Positions 33,099 to 44,067 of a stretch of DNA of 64,000 bases are shown here, one piece after another. Made by a program: the position numbers and the translations under genes. The DNA is from Thinopyrum elongatum. Taxonomy: Eukaryota > Streptophyta > Magnoliopsida > Poales > Poaceae. Location: the NCBI GenBank assembly GCA_011799875.1, contig CM022302.1, positions 101,682,237 to 101,746,236 of the forward strand. Reading direction: 5' to 3'. Under the pieces are notes generated by a model. That model was given only the letters and a program-made list of their open reading frames with translations. It did not search any database and had not been told where the DNA came from. The first letter of the stretch is position 1. Each line of letters begins with the position of its first letter.

Positions 33099-34311
33099 GT
33101 GCTATGCGTAGATGCAGGTTGCGATCTAGAATACATAGAGATGTATGGGTGTTGCACAATATAATTAGGTATTAGATGAGTTCTATTACTGAAAATTATT
33201 TGTGCGGGTAGCAGATGAAATCTGTTACCCGATGTTCTTGTTGCTTCCCTTGAATTTGCGTAGTCCTGATCTTGACAGCATTGTGGAATCTCACAAAGTT
33301 CTGGCAATCCGCGATCCTTTCATGCTGCTCCTGAGTATGCTGATTGACAGATCAACGAAGTGCTAACAGTTCTTTGGGTTCCACTTTAGTTAAAGAAAGA
33401 TGGATGTTTCGCAGACGAAAGGGCAATGCAGATATGATCTGCACGGGGGTCATGCGTATGACGAAGTTCAGTATGGGGCTCGAGATTTTATTATCTCGTG
33501 TTTCATACACCCCTCGTTGTTAACCTAGCGACTTGAATTATCATACTTGATGTTGGACGTTGGTAGCTTTGGTTTGTTTCGAAACCTTAGAAGCCACGAA
33601 ATACAAGTTTTTGATGTATAGAAGGCTGGTCAAAGATATAGTTCTTGGGAATTATGATTAAATTGTTAATCACTGATTCTTGGGTATTGTGAGTTAATCA
33701 CAAAGATACCCGCTCGATTGCATTCTGTTGCAACTCGATGTAAGAACTACTATGGCCTGAAAGACTAGCCAGGAATGAGGTTTAGGTATACACAGGGAAC
33801 ATAGTAAATGTTACTGTACCTTCCATCGGTGTATTACCGTCTGTGTTTATTTTCCTAATTCAATTAGAGTTTTACACACTCTAGCCCATTGCATAAGTTA
33901 TCTTGCAAGAATGTTGTTCATAAGAGAACTTTTGATGTTCGGTGTTATGAATAACATAAGGGCCATACTTTCATTATGAATGAGATGTATGTTATGAATA
34001 TTGATAATAATACATTACCTCAGTATTAACTTTGATAATTCATTTTAGAGTTTTACACACTCTAGCCCATTGCACAATGTTTGTTGCAAAAGGGTTGTTC
34101 ATAGAAGAACAATTGCTGTTCAGTATTATGAATAACATGAGGGCCATACTTCCATCATCGATGGGACGTATGTTATGAATATTGATGGTAATATGATACA
34201 TCCATAACACTGACGCTAAATGTCATAAGACTAAAAGAATACCACACAAGTGTGGCACTGCATTTGGTCACATTGGAGAAACCCGCATGGAAAATTCCAT
34301 TATGATGGATT
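33099..34311 (+). other. Element B leader, no gag
   Basis: No ORF above 60 codons with any recognisable gag motif. It contains the junction near 33600 where about 1.5 kb present in A is missing. Two similar stretches near 33860-33990 and 34045-34170 (each with TTTTACACACTCTAGCCC) form a diverged direct repeat. Confidence 0.5.
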
Positions 34312-34494
34312 TTGAAGTCGTTTGATTTTGAATCACCTGACACTTGCAACTTTCCTCCGAAAAGAGAAGTGACTGAAATACCGTTCACAGGCCATAAGGA
34401 ACGAGCAAATAACTTATTGGTGATCATACATTTTGATGTTTGTAGTCCGATAAATGTTGTTGCAAGTAGTGGATTTATCTATCTTCAGAAATGA
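34312..34494 (+). pseudogene. Copia pre-integrase/integrase N-terminal remnant (element B)
   Basis: PFTGHKERANNLLVIIHFDV matches the block before the first catalytic Asp of Copia integrase. Stops on both sides. Confidence 0.6.
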
Positions 34495-34875
34495 CTCAAG
34501 TAGATATATGGATATTTACTTGATGAGACGTAAGTCTGGATCTTTTGAAATCATTTGAAAGGTTTTCAAAATGAAGTAGAAGTTATTGTAACAAGAAAAT
34601 TATGTTTCTACAATTCGATTGCAGAAAGAAATATTTGAGTTACAAGTTTAGCGAATGTCTGATGCGTTGTGAAAGGGGTTTCATAACTTGCACCTCCCGG
34701 AACACCACTGCAAGTGGAAAGTCCGTGAAGATGTAATCGAACCATTTATGACATGGTAAGATCAAAGATGACATAAATAAATTTGCCATTATCCCTTTTA
34801 AAAGGTGATGCTTTAGAGACTGCGGCTTTTACACTGAAAAGAGCTCCATCAGGTCTGTTGAAATGACACCATGGT

Positions 34876-35183
34876 ATGGTACGCCCAACCATGTTATATC
34901 TTTTCTTAACATTTGGAATATGGGGCTTGTGTAAAAGGTTACAAACCTATTCCAAATCAGACAAGTGCTACTTTGTAGGTTATCCCAAGTCATTGGGTGT
35001 TCCCCCACCACTATACCGAGGCAAAAGTTTTTGCCACCAAATGGTATGCTTTTTGAAGAAAATGGTTCTTTGAAAAAGGTGAGTGGGAGAATAGTGCAAC
35101 TCGACGAGATAAACAGTATCTTCGCCATCAGATCAAAGGAAAGAGACCTTGGAAGTAATTCCGGAGTTTCCTACTGCGACTGA
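34876..35183 (+). pseudogene. Copia integrase C-terminal remnant (element B)
   Basis: Frames mix, but CYFVGYPK and FEENGSLKKVSGRIVQLDEI recall the GKGY..VFLE..VELDEI end of Copia integrase. Confidence 0.6.
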
Positions 35184-36325
35184 TACGGAAGTCTCTACAA
35201 TAAAATGTATGGACTTCGGTCGAACTTGCAGCTGAACCACGAAGGCAAGGCTCGTGCAAACCTCTCAGGTGCGCAAACGAGATATTGTTGTTAGACAACA
35301 GTATACCTACGATACACAAGGAAGCGTTGATGGGCCCTAACTCCGGAATTGGCTAAATGCCAATACAATCCGAGATAGTTTCCATATAAGTGATTCAAGA
35401 TTAAAACCTTGATACACCTTTCGGAAGACTTAGAGTCTGACGAATATTTATGGAACTATAACTGATATGAATAAAAATGTTTTATCCATAAAGCTCGACT
35501 TGTTGCAATATACAAGTTCAAGGAGTTGACTACGATGAGGTTGCTTCATCGTAGCGATGCTTAAATTCGGTTCGGGTTGAACTAGCAATTAATACATATT
35601 TCATATCATGAGATATAAAACAATGGATGACAAAAGGATTTCCATCTGATGGAAATGAAACCAAGGACCTGCATGTGTTACAGTCCAAGGTATTTTGTCA
35701 AACCAGAGGATGCTAGAAAGGGTGCAAACTTCAGAGTTCCAGCGATGGACAGAAGAGAGCAAAGTGGAGTTGGAATCTTTGTGTTTTGATGAAATGGTCA
35801 AAGGAGTTTTGACTTCATCAATGGATAACGAAGATGCTTGTAATTCAAGAAAGTAAGTGGGAGCCTAATAACATTTCTAAAAACCTTGTGTGCTTGACAC
35901 ATTGTTAATTGGAAATAAAATTCTTGACACGAATTAGGACTTCATTTGAAAATAGTTTTTCGATGAAGTGCTTGGGCTAAATAGCCTTAATATTAGGCAT
36001 GATGATCTATGAAGATAGATTTACCTAATGGGGCTAAGCAATAAATACATATTGACAAGATGCTAAAACTTTTTAGCATTTAAAACGCCAAGGAGTGATT
36101 CTTGCCGAAGTCACATGGAAAGAGTTTTTGCAAGACTCGGTGTCCCAAAAACACTGATGAGCAAAATACATGATGGGGATTCCACACACTCTTGTGTTTG
36201 GATTAATCATGTATTCCATGGTATGTATAACAACCAGATATGTCCAATACTCCCAAAGTTGTTGCGAGTATAGATACCAAAGTGATCAAAAGTATTGATC
36301 AAGGGACAACAGTGAAATAGGGTCA
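35184..36325 (+). pseudogene. Degenerate Copia RT region (element B)
   Basis: Lies between the integrase and RNase H remnants. It starts with a HKEALMGPNSG-like stretch (35320) that resembles the beginning of Copia RT. No YxDD motif or open frame seen. Confidence 0.4.
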
Positions 36326-36597
36326 TTGAGTACTATAGTAGCACTGATGACAAGTTTTCTCGCAAGTAGAGATCATGAAGAGTTCGTTGTAAAAGGTTAC
36401 ATCGATACAGTCTTCATCATTTCTCCATGCGATTTTCGATTTAAATTGACGGTTTTGTGTAACACACAATATGGTGGCACAGTTAGTTGGAATTTGTTCA
36501 AACAAGTTACTGTGGCGAATTCTATAACAGAGGCAAAGTATGTTGCCGCTTTTAAAGCGACAAAGAAGATGTTGAATCATATAGTTCATTCATGAAC
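36326..36597 (+). pseudogene. Copia RNase H remnant (element B)
   Basis: An 89-codon open stretch. Its second half, GGTVSWNLFKQVTVANSITE then AKYVAAFKA, is the conserved end of Copia RNase H (usual form SWKS.KQ..VA.S..EAEY.A). This is the best evidence that A and B are Copia elements. Confidence 0.75.
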
Positions 36598-36902
36598 TTA
36601 GTATGGTCCAAGATGGCTTTTGTCAATGGGACAATACTGCAAGTAGTTGCTCCATAACTCAGTCTGAGGAATCCAGGTTCGACCTGTGATTCGCATACAT
36701 ATCAAGCCAAGTCCACACAAAATATGACTTTTGTGAAAGCGTGAAAACGCGAGGATATGCAAAGATACACACGGAGCTGAAGTCGTCAGATCCGTTGAAC
36801 ATTCAGGCTATACCACAAGCGAAGCATATTTACACCGGTGTGCCACAGGTGTAAAGTGCATTAGCATTAACTAGATTATTGACTCTAGTGCAAGTGGGAG
36901 TC
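36598..36902 (+). other. B 3' region and polypurine tract
   Basis: Non-coding, ending CAAGTGGGAGTC (36891-36902), the polypurine tract before the 3' LTR. Confidence 0.7.
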
Positions 36903-39080
36903 TGTAGGAGATATGCCCTAGAGGCAATAATAAATGTTATTGATTATCTCCCTGTTCATAATTAGGTTTATGTTCCATGCTATAACTGCTATGGTTCTCG
37001 AGTCTGCAAATAAAACGAGGCTCGGAGGAAGACTCATATGCACGTGTGGAATAATAAACGGTAATATGTATTCCTAGTCTGGCCTCTAAGACTAGCTCAA
37101 GTATTGCATGATGGTTCTGTTTTCCTGATCATGGGCATGTCTATGCCGGCAATTTTGAGGGCACAGTGTTAGAAGAACATTTGTGTTGAATCGACCCAAA
37201 TTGATGTTATGCTATGAGTTACATTCGTCACATATTAATGGTTAATAACACAGAGATGGTTAATGTTTGCAAAATTCCTTAGACCATGAGAGTGTCGAGT
37301 TTCTTCATACTTGCTTCATGAACTTTGGGGTTTGTTAAACGTCATCCGTAAATGGGTGGCTATTACGGCGGCTTACGGGTTCATGGAAAAGTGTGTCAAG
37401 TAACTTGATAGCTCGAGATTGGGATTTGCTCCTCCGACGATGGAGAGATATCTCTGGGCCCTCTTGGTGTTACGGTATCCATCATCGTCTGGCCAGACAC
37501 TTTGTGATTTGATCACAGGGATGCCGGAACACGGTAACGAGAAAAGAGAACAATACCGGTAACGAGGTAACTGGCATAGTGGACAAGTTGTTGATCCACG
37601 GAAATGCCTACATGTCTAACCTCGGGTATTTGTAACATATCGTGAAGCAACAGGAATAGCACACGGCAACTGGAGGTTCACTCGAATATTCATTCGTGTG
37701 GGTATAGGGGTCAATATGGGTGTCCACGGCTCCGATGTTGATCATTGATCGGAAGGTGTTCCGTGTCATGTCTATACTTCACCGAACCTATAGGGTCACT
37801 CGCTTAAGGGTCATCTATCTGCTGAATACTAGACAGGGAGTCTGAGAGAAAATCACCGAAAAGTTTCGGAGACAACGGAAGAGTTCCGGAGAGAGAACAC
37901 TGAAAAAGTTTCGGTAAAACCGAAAAGTTGTTTCGGATAAAACCATTGATCCAAAAAGGTTTCGGCAAGCACCGGGAATGTTTTGGAGGTTGCCAGATTG
38001 GTCTGGTAATTTCTGGAATTTTTTCTGGAGAAAAAACTGAAAAAAAAAGTTTCGGAGCTGCCGGAGTTGTTTACCGGGTAAACAAAGATGGTTTTAAATT
38101 AAACCACCATACTGGAAATGTTCCAGAGCGCGTCCAGATAATTTTAGAGGGTGCCGGAAATGTTCTGGGACCTTCTGGAATTTTTCAGAAATAATAGTCG
38201 CGGAAAACATCTTGTCCCAGCGTGAGGGGACAAGATCCCACGGATCGTGGGGGCTGTTTTTGGGCTGTTTTTGGGGGGGCCCCCTTTGGGAGCAGCCCCC
38301 TTGTGGCTGGACAAAATGTTGGGGGGGGGCCCCCATGGTAGGGGGCAGCCCCAACAAATGGTGGAGAGTGTTGGGAGGAAGGTGGGGCCCCATGGGGGAA
38401 CACCATGGACAAGGGAACATGTTTTTCCCTTGTTTGGTGGGAACATGTTCTCCTTGTTTTGTGGGAACATGTTTTCCCCATGTTTAGTGGGCTGAATTTT
38501 CAGCCCCCTCCACCCCTTCCACCACTATATAAGGAGGAGGAGAGGTGCTCTCCAACTCCACTCCAACTCTCTCACACAAGCCATGCATGATCTGGCATTC
38601 TCTCTCCCTCCCACGAAATAGTTTCGTAGTGCCGAAAGGCTGTCTGGGTTCCGGTGGGAACTAGTTCTGGACGGCGAAGCCCTGCCGGATAGATGGCACC
38701 GTATGTGTGCAACCCCGTAGAGAGGTCGTAGTTTCGTCCTTTTGCCCGAGGGGCTGTTCGAGTGTCCTCCCGAAGGGCTGTCCGAGTGACGGTCCGAGTT
38801 CTGTGAGTCCTCCCGAAGGGCTGTCCACGACACCGTCCGGGGGACTGTCCGACCGCCTCCCGGAGGGCTGTCCGAGTGGCGGATGAGGGAGTACATCCTC
38901 GCGGTTGGGAGGTTGTAAATCCTAGCTGCGGGGATCTGCACCGACGATCGTCATCGACTCTACTTCCGCTACGCTACGAGTCGGTAACGAAAATGATCAA
39001 ACCTTGTATGCAGTCTCCATAGTGGTCCTGGGCTGGTGCGTAGGTTGGAAAATTTTTGTTTTCTACTGCGTTCCCCAACA
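36903..39080 (+). repeat. 3' LTR of element B
   Basis: 2178 bp, near-identical partner of 30908-33083. TATA box TATATAA at 38526-38532. Confidence 0.93.
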
Positions 39081-39085
39081 CCAGG

Positions 39086-39372
39086 AGAGGTAGCCTGGCG
39101 AGGATGGGAGAGCACCGGCGAACGCGCCGATGGAGAGCATGGCGGAGGCGACCCGTCAACTGCCACCACCAGGGCCAGCAGGACGTGGCAGGGCTAACGG
39201 AGCTGTAGCCCGCGAGGAAGCCTGCCAGGGTCCAGCTGGAAGGCTGCTGGAGGAAGTCGGGAGGCACCATCTCCACCTCTGCACCCAACTCCTTGGCAAA
39301 TTGCCTTGCCAAGAAGGAGATGCAGGTGCAGATAATGGTGTTGCCGCCTGATGAAGATGGTGTGGGTGACGC
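39086..39372 (-). other. C 3' region after B, downstream of the antisense gene
   Basis: Collinear with the D sequence interrupted by E. On the minus strand it follows the stop of the B3 gene and would be its 3' UTR. Confidence 0.5.
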
Positions 39373-40028
39373 TCAGCCGGAGTCAGAGTCGTTGCCCTCC
39401 CGGTCACCGCCGGAGTCATCGCCGCCACTATGCTCCTCGTCGCTTTCGCTCGAGGAGGAGCTTTCGTCATCGGTCGAGCTCTCCGCACAGCACCCTAAGC
39501 GAGCTCCCGAGCGCCCAAAGATCTTGACGGAAAGCAGGCCGCTCTCCATTAAATTAACTGGAGAATGTGCCCCTCCGACAAGCAATGGGCTCGAGCAAAG
39601 GTCTTCCAGCCACGGTGGAGGTACATAACATGAGGAGTAGCGAAGTTGACATCCACCCATGTGCCACCATTCCCACAGCCCCTCATGTGCAACCTCAGTG
39701 GTGGCAGTTCGAGCTCCATTACCCGTACAAATGGAGTGGGGAGGCGGAGATGGCCGCACAGAGGCTTGTATAGCCTGATGATGAACTCCCGAGGCTGGTC
39801 TCCGACGTGGCCTTCCATCGGAGGAGGAGCCTCCGGTGGGGGCGCGGCCAGGGCGCCGCCCCGTCCTCCTCCTCCTCGGGCACCGCGGCGACCTCAACCT
39901 CGCCCCCTCCCGCCTCCTCTCACGGCGGGTTCCACCGCCGCGTGGTCCGGAGGAGGGGGGATGCGCTGTCGAGCAGAAGCTCTCGTCACCACCGCCGGAG
40001 TTCCACCACACCCTCGTCCCCTCACCAT
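39373..40028 (-). pseudogene. Antisense B3-domain gene (element C copy)
   Basis: Reads on the minus strand from ATG at 40028 (MVRGRGCGG) through an Arg/Gly/Pro-rich N-terminus into a B3 DNA-binding domain (about 39818-39520): GHLRLPTPFVR, MELELPPLRLHM, GGTWVDVNF, YLHRGWKTFARAHCLSEGH, LLSVKIFG. These follow the REM/B3 pattern of (R)LP..F...ELP, W.V, GW..F....L..G, F.V.IF. An acidic Ser-rich tail (STDDESSSSSESDEE) ends at TGA 39373. It is broken by a TGA near 39894 and frameshifts. D has the same gene with different breaks. By family it would be a nuclear DNA-binding protein; its role for the element is unknown. Confidence 0.8.
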
Positions 40029-40098
40029 GATGAGCGAAGAAAGTATGAGGAAGGGGAGAAGGGAAATGTGTGTGAGCAAACGCACCACTCCTGCCCCC

Positions 40099-40105
40099 TT
40101 TTATA
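40099..40105 (-). promoter_or_regulatory. Antisense TATA box for the B3 gene (C)
   Basis: TATAAAAGGGGG on the minus strand, 71 bp upstream of the ATG. D has TATAAAAACGGGG 70 bp upstream of its ATG. Confidence 0.7.
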
Positions 40106-40576
40106 GAGGGACGAGGCGGAGGGTTGGCCTCTCACTCAGGGAGCAGCCGCCCCGCTCCCCCAATACGGCCTCCCTGTGCCTTCAGTGACTCAGGGAATCA
40201 GGGCTGACCCTCTGCTCCAACCAACGACACCTGGGTTTCTGCGATGGCATCCACCCCCGCGCTCTCCTCATCCACCACCTACCCTACCCAATGCATGCGG
40301 TACATGTGGCGGAAGCGCATGAAGCAGGAGGCAACTGGGATAGCTGTTTCAATCCCGTGATCGTGGGGCGTGGGCAATCCGCAGGCCACGATCTGAGTTT
40401 TTCCATAACATTGCGCACGACGCGCGGGAAAACTGGAAACTGGCCCAAGCTCAAGATTAATGAGGGAGCAAAGAAGATCTCAAGGGGCCAGCCTCTTCCG
40501 CGCCCCTGCCTGTGCACTTATTAGAGCCTACCCCGATGACGCCTGGCAGCACATTCGGGGCAGGCCTGAGGGCTTC
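40106..40576 (+). other. C region between antisense promoter and 3' LTR
   Basis: Non-coding; probably holds upstream elements of the antisense promoter. A weak polypurine tract (GCAGGCCTGAGGGCTTC) abuts the LTR at 40577. Confidence 0.5.
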
Positions 40577-41503
40577 TGTCGGTGCAACAAACCCTGGGTC
40601 CATTGCCCAGACTGTGCACAGGCACAAGAGCAAGACCACAGCACCAAGGTTAGATTGGAGCACAAAGGGTCAGTTCTTCGAAGGACCAATATGCAGCACA
40701 AGAAGACCAAGACTAGCCAGAGAAGCAAGATACTGCTAAAGAAGATACCTCCCTTGCCGGGCAGGCGAGCCTGGCAAGGATGGGGTTACCCCCGGAAGCA
40801 AGCCTTCAGGACATCCCAGCAGGCCTGCCGGGGCTTGCGGAGGCAAAACCGCCTGACCGCACCACCTCATCACAACGCACGTCGTCGATCAGTGCGGTGT
40901 CAAGCTGCAAAGTGACTAAGTGGCTACTATTTGCCACATGGCAGCCACTTCCTACAAGAAATACCTCCAGACGACACCTGTCCTATGACGTGTCGAGCGA
41001 GCAGGCGCGAAGCTGGCAAAATAGCCTGGTAGGGCCTGCCGGGCAAGCTATGATGTGACGTTGAGCGGCGCATTTAATGCGCTCTGTCAGTCTACAGAAT
41101 TAGGTATGATAGCATTGTTTGCCATCTAATCAGTGCATAATGACTAATTTGCCACTATGGTGACCCCTTTATCTATAAAAGGAGGCCCAGGGCAACCGTA
41201 GAAGAGGTTGGATGGTGGGTTGGCTGATCCACCCCCTCACATATTCGTACGCGCGTAGCTATTTCGCCCCAAGGCAACCCTGCTAGGCAAGCATGTTGCG
41301 CCCACCACCATTTTTCCACCATCAATCCACCAAAGCAGGAGTAGGGTTTTACGCCTCACGGATGCCCGAACCTGGGTAAAGACTGCTCGCGTGATCTCTA
41401 CCGTGTTGTCCCATGCTCCTCTGCTCTTTGTGCAATGTGCCATCCCCCCGCCGAACCAGCAAGGGACTCTTGGTCCCATTGGTGGCCGTAGTTTCCTGTG
41501 ACA
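40577..41503 (+). repeat. 3' LTR of element C
   Basis: 927 bp partner of 22648-23574. TATAAAA at 41174-41180. Confidence 0.92.
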
Positions 41504-41742
41504 CCAACTCTCTGTTAGCTCATTGCTGACATCGGTCTCACGGAGTTCATGCAATCGGTCACACCGAGATGAGGTTTTGCCCTAGCCCTAGCACATCGGT
41601 CCCACCGAGTTGTTTCAGTCGGTCCCACTGAGATTCCTAATGTTCACATTTTGAACTGAATCGGTCTCACCGAGTTCTTCTATTCGGTTTGACCGAGTTG
41701 GGTCAAATGTGTGTAACAGTTGGATTTTGTGTGGAGGCTATA
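41504..41742 (+). repeat. 3' LTR of H, segment 2
   Basis: Continues the H LTR between C and D. It starts with the CCAAC target copy and ends with CTATA (41738-41742), the target copy for D. The part from 41639 matches positions 1-104. At least six CGGT..ACCG motifs fill 41515-41705. Confidence 0.88.
41515..41705. repeat. Cluster of CTCGGTnnnACCGAG-type motifs upstream of LTR TATA
   Basis: Six copies spaced about 20-40 bp apart, ending 33 bp before the split TATA box. Confidence 0.8.
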
Positions 41743-42648
41743 TGTCGGTGCAACAAACCCTGGGTCCGTTGCCCAGACTGTGCACAGGCCCAAGAGCAAG
41801 ATTACTACACCAAGATCAGATCCAAGCACAAGAGATCAATCCTTTGAAGGACCAAAGTACAGATCGAGAAGACCAAGACAAGCTAGAGAAGCAAGATATT
41901 GCTAAGGGAAAAACCTCCCTTGCCGGGCAGGCGAGCCTAGCAAGGCTGGGCTTACCCTGGAAGCAAGCTTTGGAATCATCCCGGCAGGCCTGCCGGGGTT
42001 TGCGGAGGCGAACCACTCCACCGCACCACCTCACGGACGACGCAAGTCACCGATCAGTGCGGTGTCAAACTGCAAAGTGACTAAGTGTCTACCCCCTGCC
42101 ACATGGCAGCCACTTTCTACAGAAAATACCTCCAGATGACACCCGTCCTGAGACGTGTCAAGCAAGCAGGCGTGAAGCTGGCAAAACAACCCGGCAGGGC
42201 CTGCCGAGCGAGCCGTGATGTGACATTGAGCGGCGCATTTAATGCGCTCTATCAGCCTACAGAGTTAGGTATGATGGCACTATTGCTATCTAATCAGTAT
42301 GTAAAGACTGATTTGCCACTGTGGTGACCCCTTAGTCTATAAAAGGAGGCACATGTCAACCGTAGAAAGGATTCAGACCCCCACACACTCATACGTGCAT
42401 AGCCACTCTCGCCTCGAGGCAACCTTGCCGGGCAAGATCGCTGTGCTGCTCCACCATTTTTCCACCATCAATCCACCAAAGCAGGAGTAGGGTTTTACAC
42501 CTCGCGGCGGCCCGAACATGGGTAAAATTTCCCGTGTGATCTCTGTCGTGCTGTCTCACACTTCTCCGCTCTTTGTGCAACATGCCTATTCCCCCGCCGA
42601 ACCAAAAGGGGCTCATGGCCCCATAGGTGGCCATGGTTTCCCACGACA
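41743..42648 (+). repeat. 5' LTR of element D
   Basis: 906 bp, TGTCGGTGCAAC to CCACGACA; TATAAAA at 42338-42344. Confidence 0.93.
42338..42344 (+). promoter_or_regulatory. TATA box of D 5' LTR
   Basis: TATAAAAGGAGG, as in C. Confidence 0.75.
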
Positions 42649-42650
42649 TC

Positions 42651-42671
42651 TTTGGCGCGCCAGGTAGGGGG
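42651..42671 (+). other. Putative primer binding site of D
   Basis: TTTGGCGCGCCAGGTAGGGG after the LTR, as in C. Confidence 0.6.
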
Positions 42672-42694
42672 ATCACTTGCGCGAACCCGAGAGC

Positions 42695-44066
42695 ATGAGC
42701 AGCGCGTCATCTTCATCACCATTTTCATCATCAACGGCTCCATCAACTATGGCACCTAAGAAGAAGCCAAGTGCCGCAGCTCACCCGTCCACCTTGAAGG
42801 CCCTGCCGCCCGCAACCGCCGACACAACGGGGAGTGTGGAGGCGCACGATAATGTGGGTGCTGCGAGGGACGTGGTCGGCGCAGGCGGCGCTGTCACCAC
42901 CTCCCATGTGGCCGAAGCAGGAGCGGGAGGCACTGGAGAAGGACAGCATCAGCAACATCCCGGCGACCACGCTCCGCGAGGTAAGGGAAGAGAAATTATT
43001 CCTTCAGCCCCTCCCGGCCTAGCCGAGGGGCATAGCCACGGTGGTGACGCTCGTCCCGAGGCGACTTGCAATCCTACGGCCGCCCCCGCTGCGGGCGCGG
43101 TCACAGGACATGCACCGCCTCCGGAGCAAGCTGGCCCAACCAATGCTCTGAACGGAGCCATTGGCCCATGCACGCCATCACCTCGTCACCACGCCATCCC
43201 GGCGACCGGCTCTCGCCGACGGGAGCCCGACGCAGCCACCACCGGCACCGTCAGGAGCCGGGCGACGCTGCGGTCTACATCATCATCACCAATGCCAAGC
43301 ACCGCTTCGGAGGTCATGGCGCGGGCCCAACTATTGCTAAGGTTTTCGCCGGTAGCCGATCAGATGGATGAGTGGAGAGCCACCATTCAGAGTATGATTG
43401 GCTTCACCGAGGTTGGAGCCTCACGGCGAGCTGGCCCGCCACGGCCTCCCCTGACGACGACGGCGGCCCGCGCCACTGGCCTTGCGAAAGGAGTCACCCC
43501 CACGGTGCGATCCCCACCGCGGCAACCAGCACGAGGGCCACGAGACCAAGAGCTCGATGACGTCTCGATGGCGTCGTTAGATCCTCGGGCACGTCAAGGC
43601 TAACGATGAGCCCAGGAGGATAGGCAAACAAAGGGCGCGCACATCGCCATCGGGCGACGCCGCGATGGCCACCACCAGTCCAATAGGCACGACGGCCCCA
43701 ACGAGGACGAACCTGCGCTCGGCAGAGGCGGGTACCTGCCTTTCAAGGCTGGGTGCCCTGCCTTCACCAGGGAGCTGCGGCAAGTCCGTTGGCCGTCCGC
43801 TCGCACATTCAAGCCAGAGATTCCAGAGAAACATGATGGGAGACTGAACCCGGTAGAGTTCTTGAGCATCTACACCATCGCTGTTCAAGCTGCCGGGGGC
43901 AGAGATGAGAAGGTTTTTGCCAACTACTTCCCTTTGGCGCTCAAGCCAAATGTGAGGTCTTGGCTGATGCATCTGCTGGAGAACTCCATCTTGACCTGGG
44001 CTGACCTGTGCCATGAGTTCGTTGGCGCCTTCATGGGCGGTCACCGAGAACCAGGGCGGCCAGTGA
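42695..44066 (+). pseudogene. gag: Gypsy Gag N-terminal and core (element D)
   Basis: ATG at 42695 (MSSASSSSPF) opens an Ala/Pro/Ser-rich region that is open to TAA 43601-43603; TGA 43607 follows. The same frame then carries the gag core (LPFKAGCPAFTRELRQVRW, GRLNPVEFLSIYTIAV, FANYFPLALKPNVRSWLM) until a one-base loss near 44065. It lacks only a few changes from an open frame. Confidence 0.8.
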
Positions 44067-44067
44067 T

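Larger units (their letters stand above)
30908..39080 (+). mobile_element. Element B: plus-strand Copia retrotransposon nested in C
   Basis: LTRs 30908-33083 and 36903-39080, nearly identical (I noticed roughly a dozen differences in 2.18 kb). Flanks are ACAGG (30903-30907) and CCAGG (39081-39085); the uninterrupted site in D reads CCAGG. Only 3.8 kb lies between the LTRs, with decayed Copia pol remnants and no gag. Same family as A. By inference a recent, trans-mobilised non-autonomous copy. Confidence 0.93.
22648..41503 (+). mobile_element. Element C: Tat-type Gypsy retrotransposon (interrupted by B)
   Basis: 927-bp LTRs at both ends (TGTCGGTGCAAC..TG(C)GACA) and the 5-bp duplication CCAAC (22643-22647, 41504-41508). 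The interior has gag, protease, RT, RNase H, a second archaeal-type RNase H and integrase in Gypsy order, then a long 3' region with an antisense gene. The dual RNase H and the long 3' region mark the Tat lineage. Multiple stops and frameshifts make it inactive. Confidence 0.93.

Noticed and set aside
39130..39628. Plus-strand ORFs in the C 3' region
   Set aside because: They run opposite the B3 gene and are not kept in D; no family pattern.
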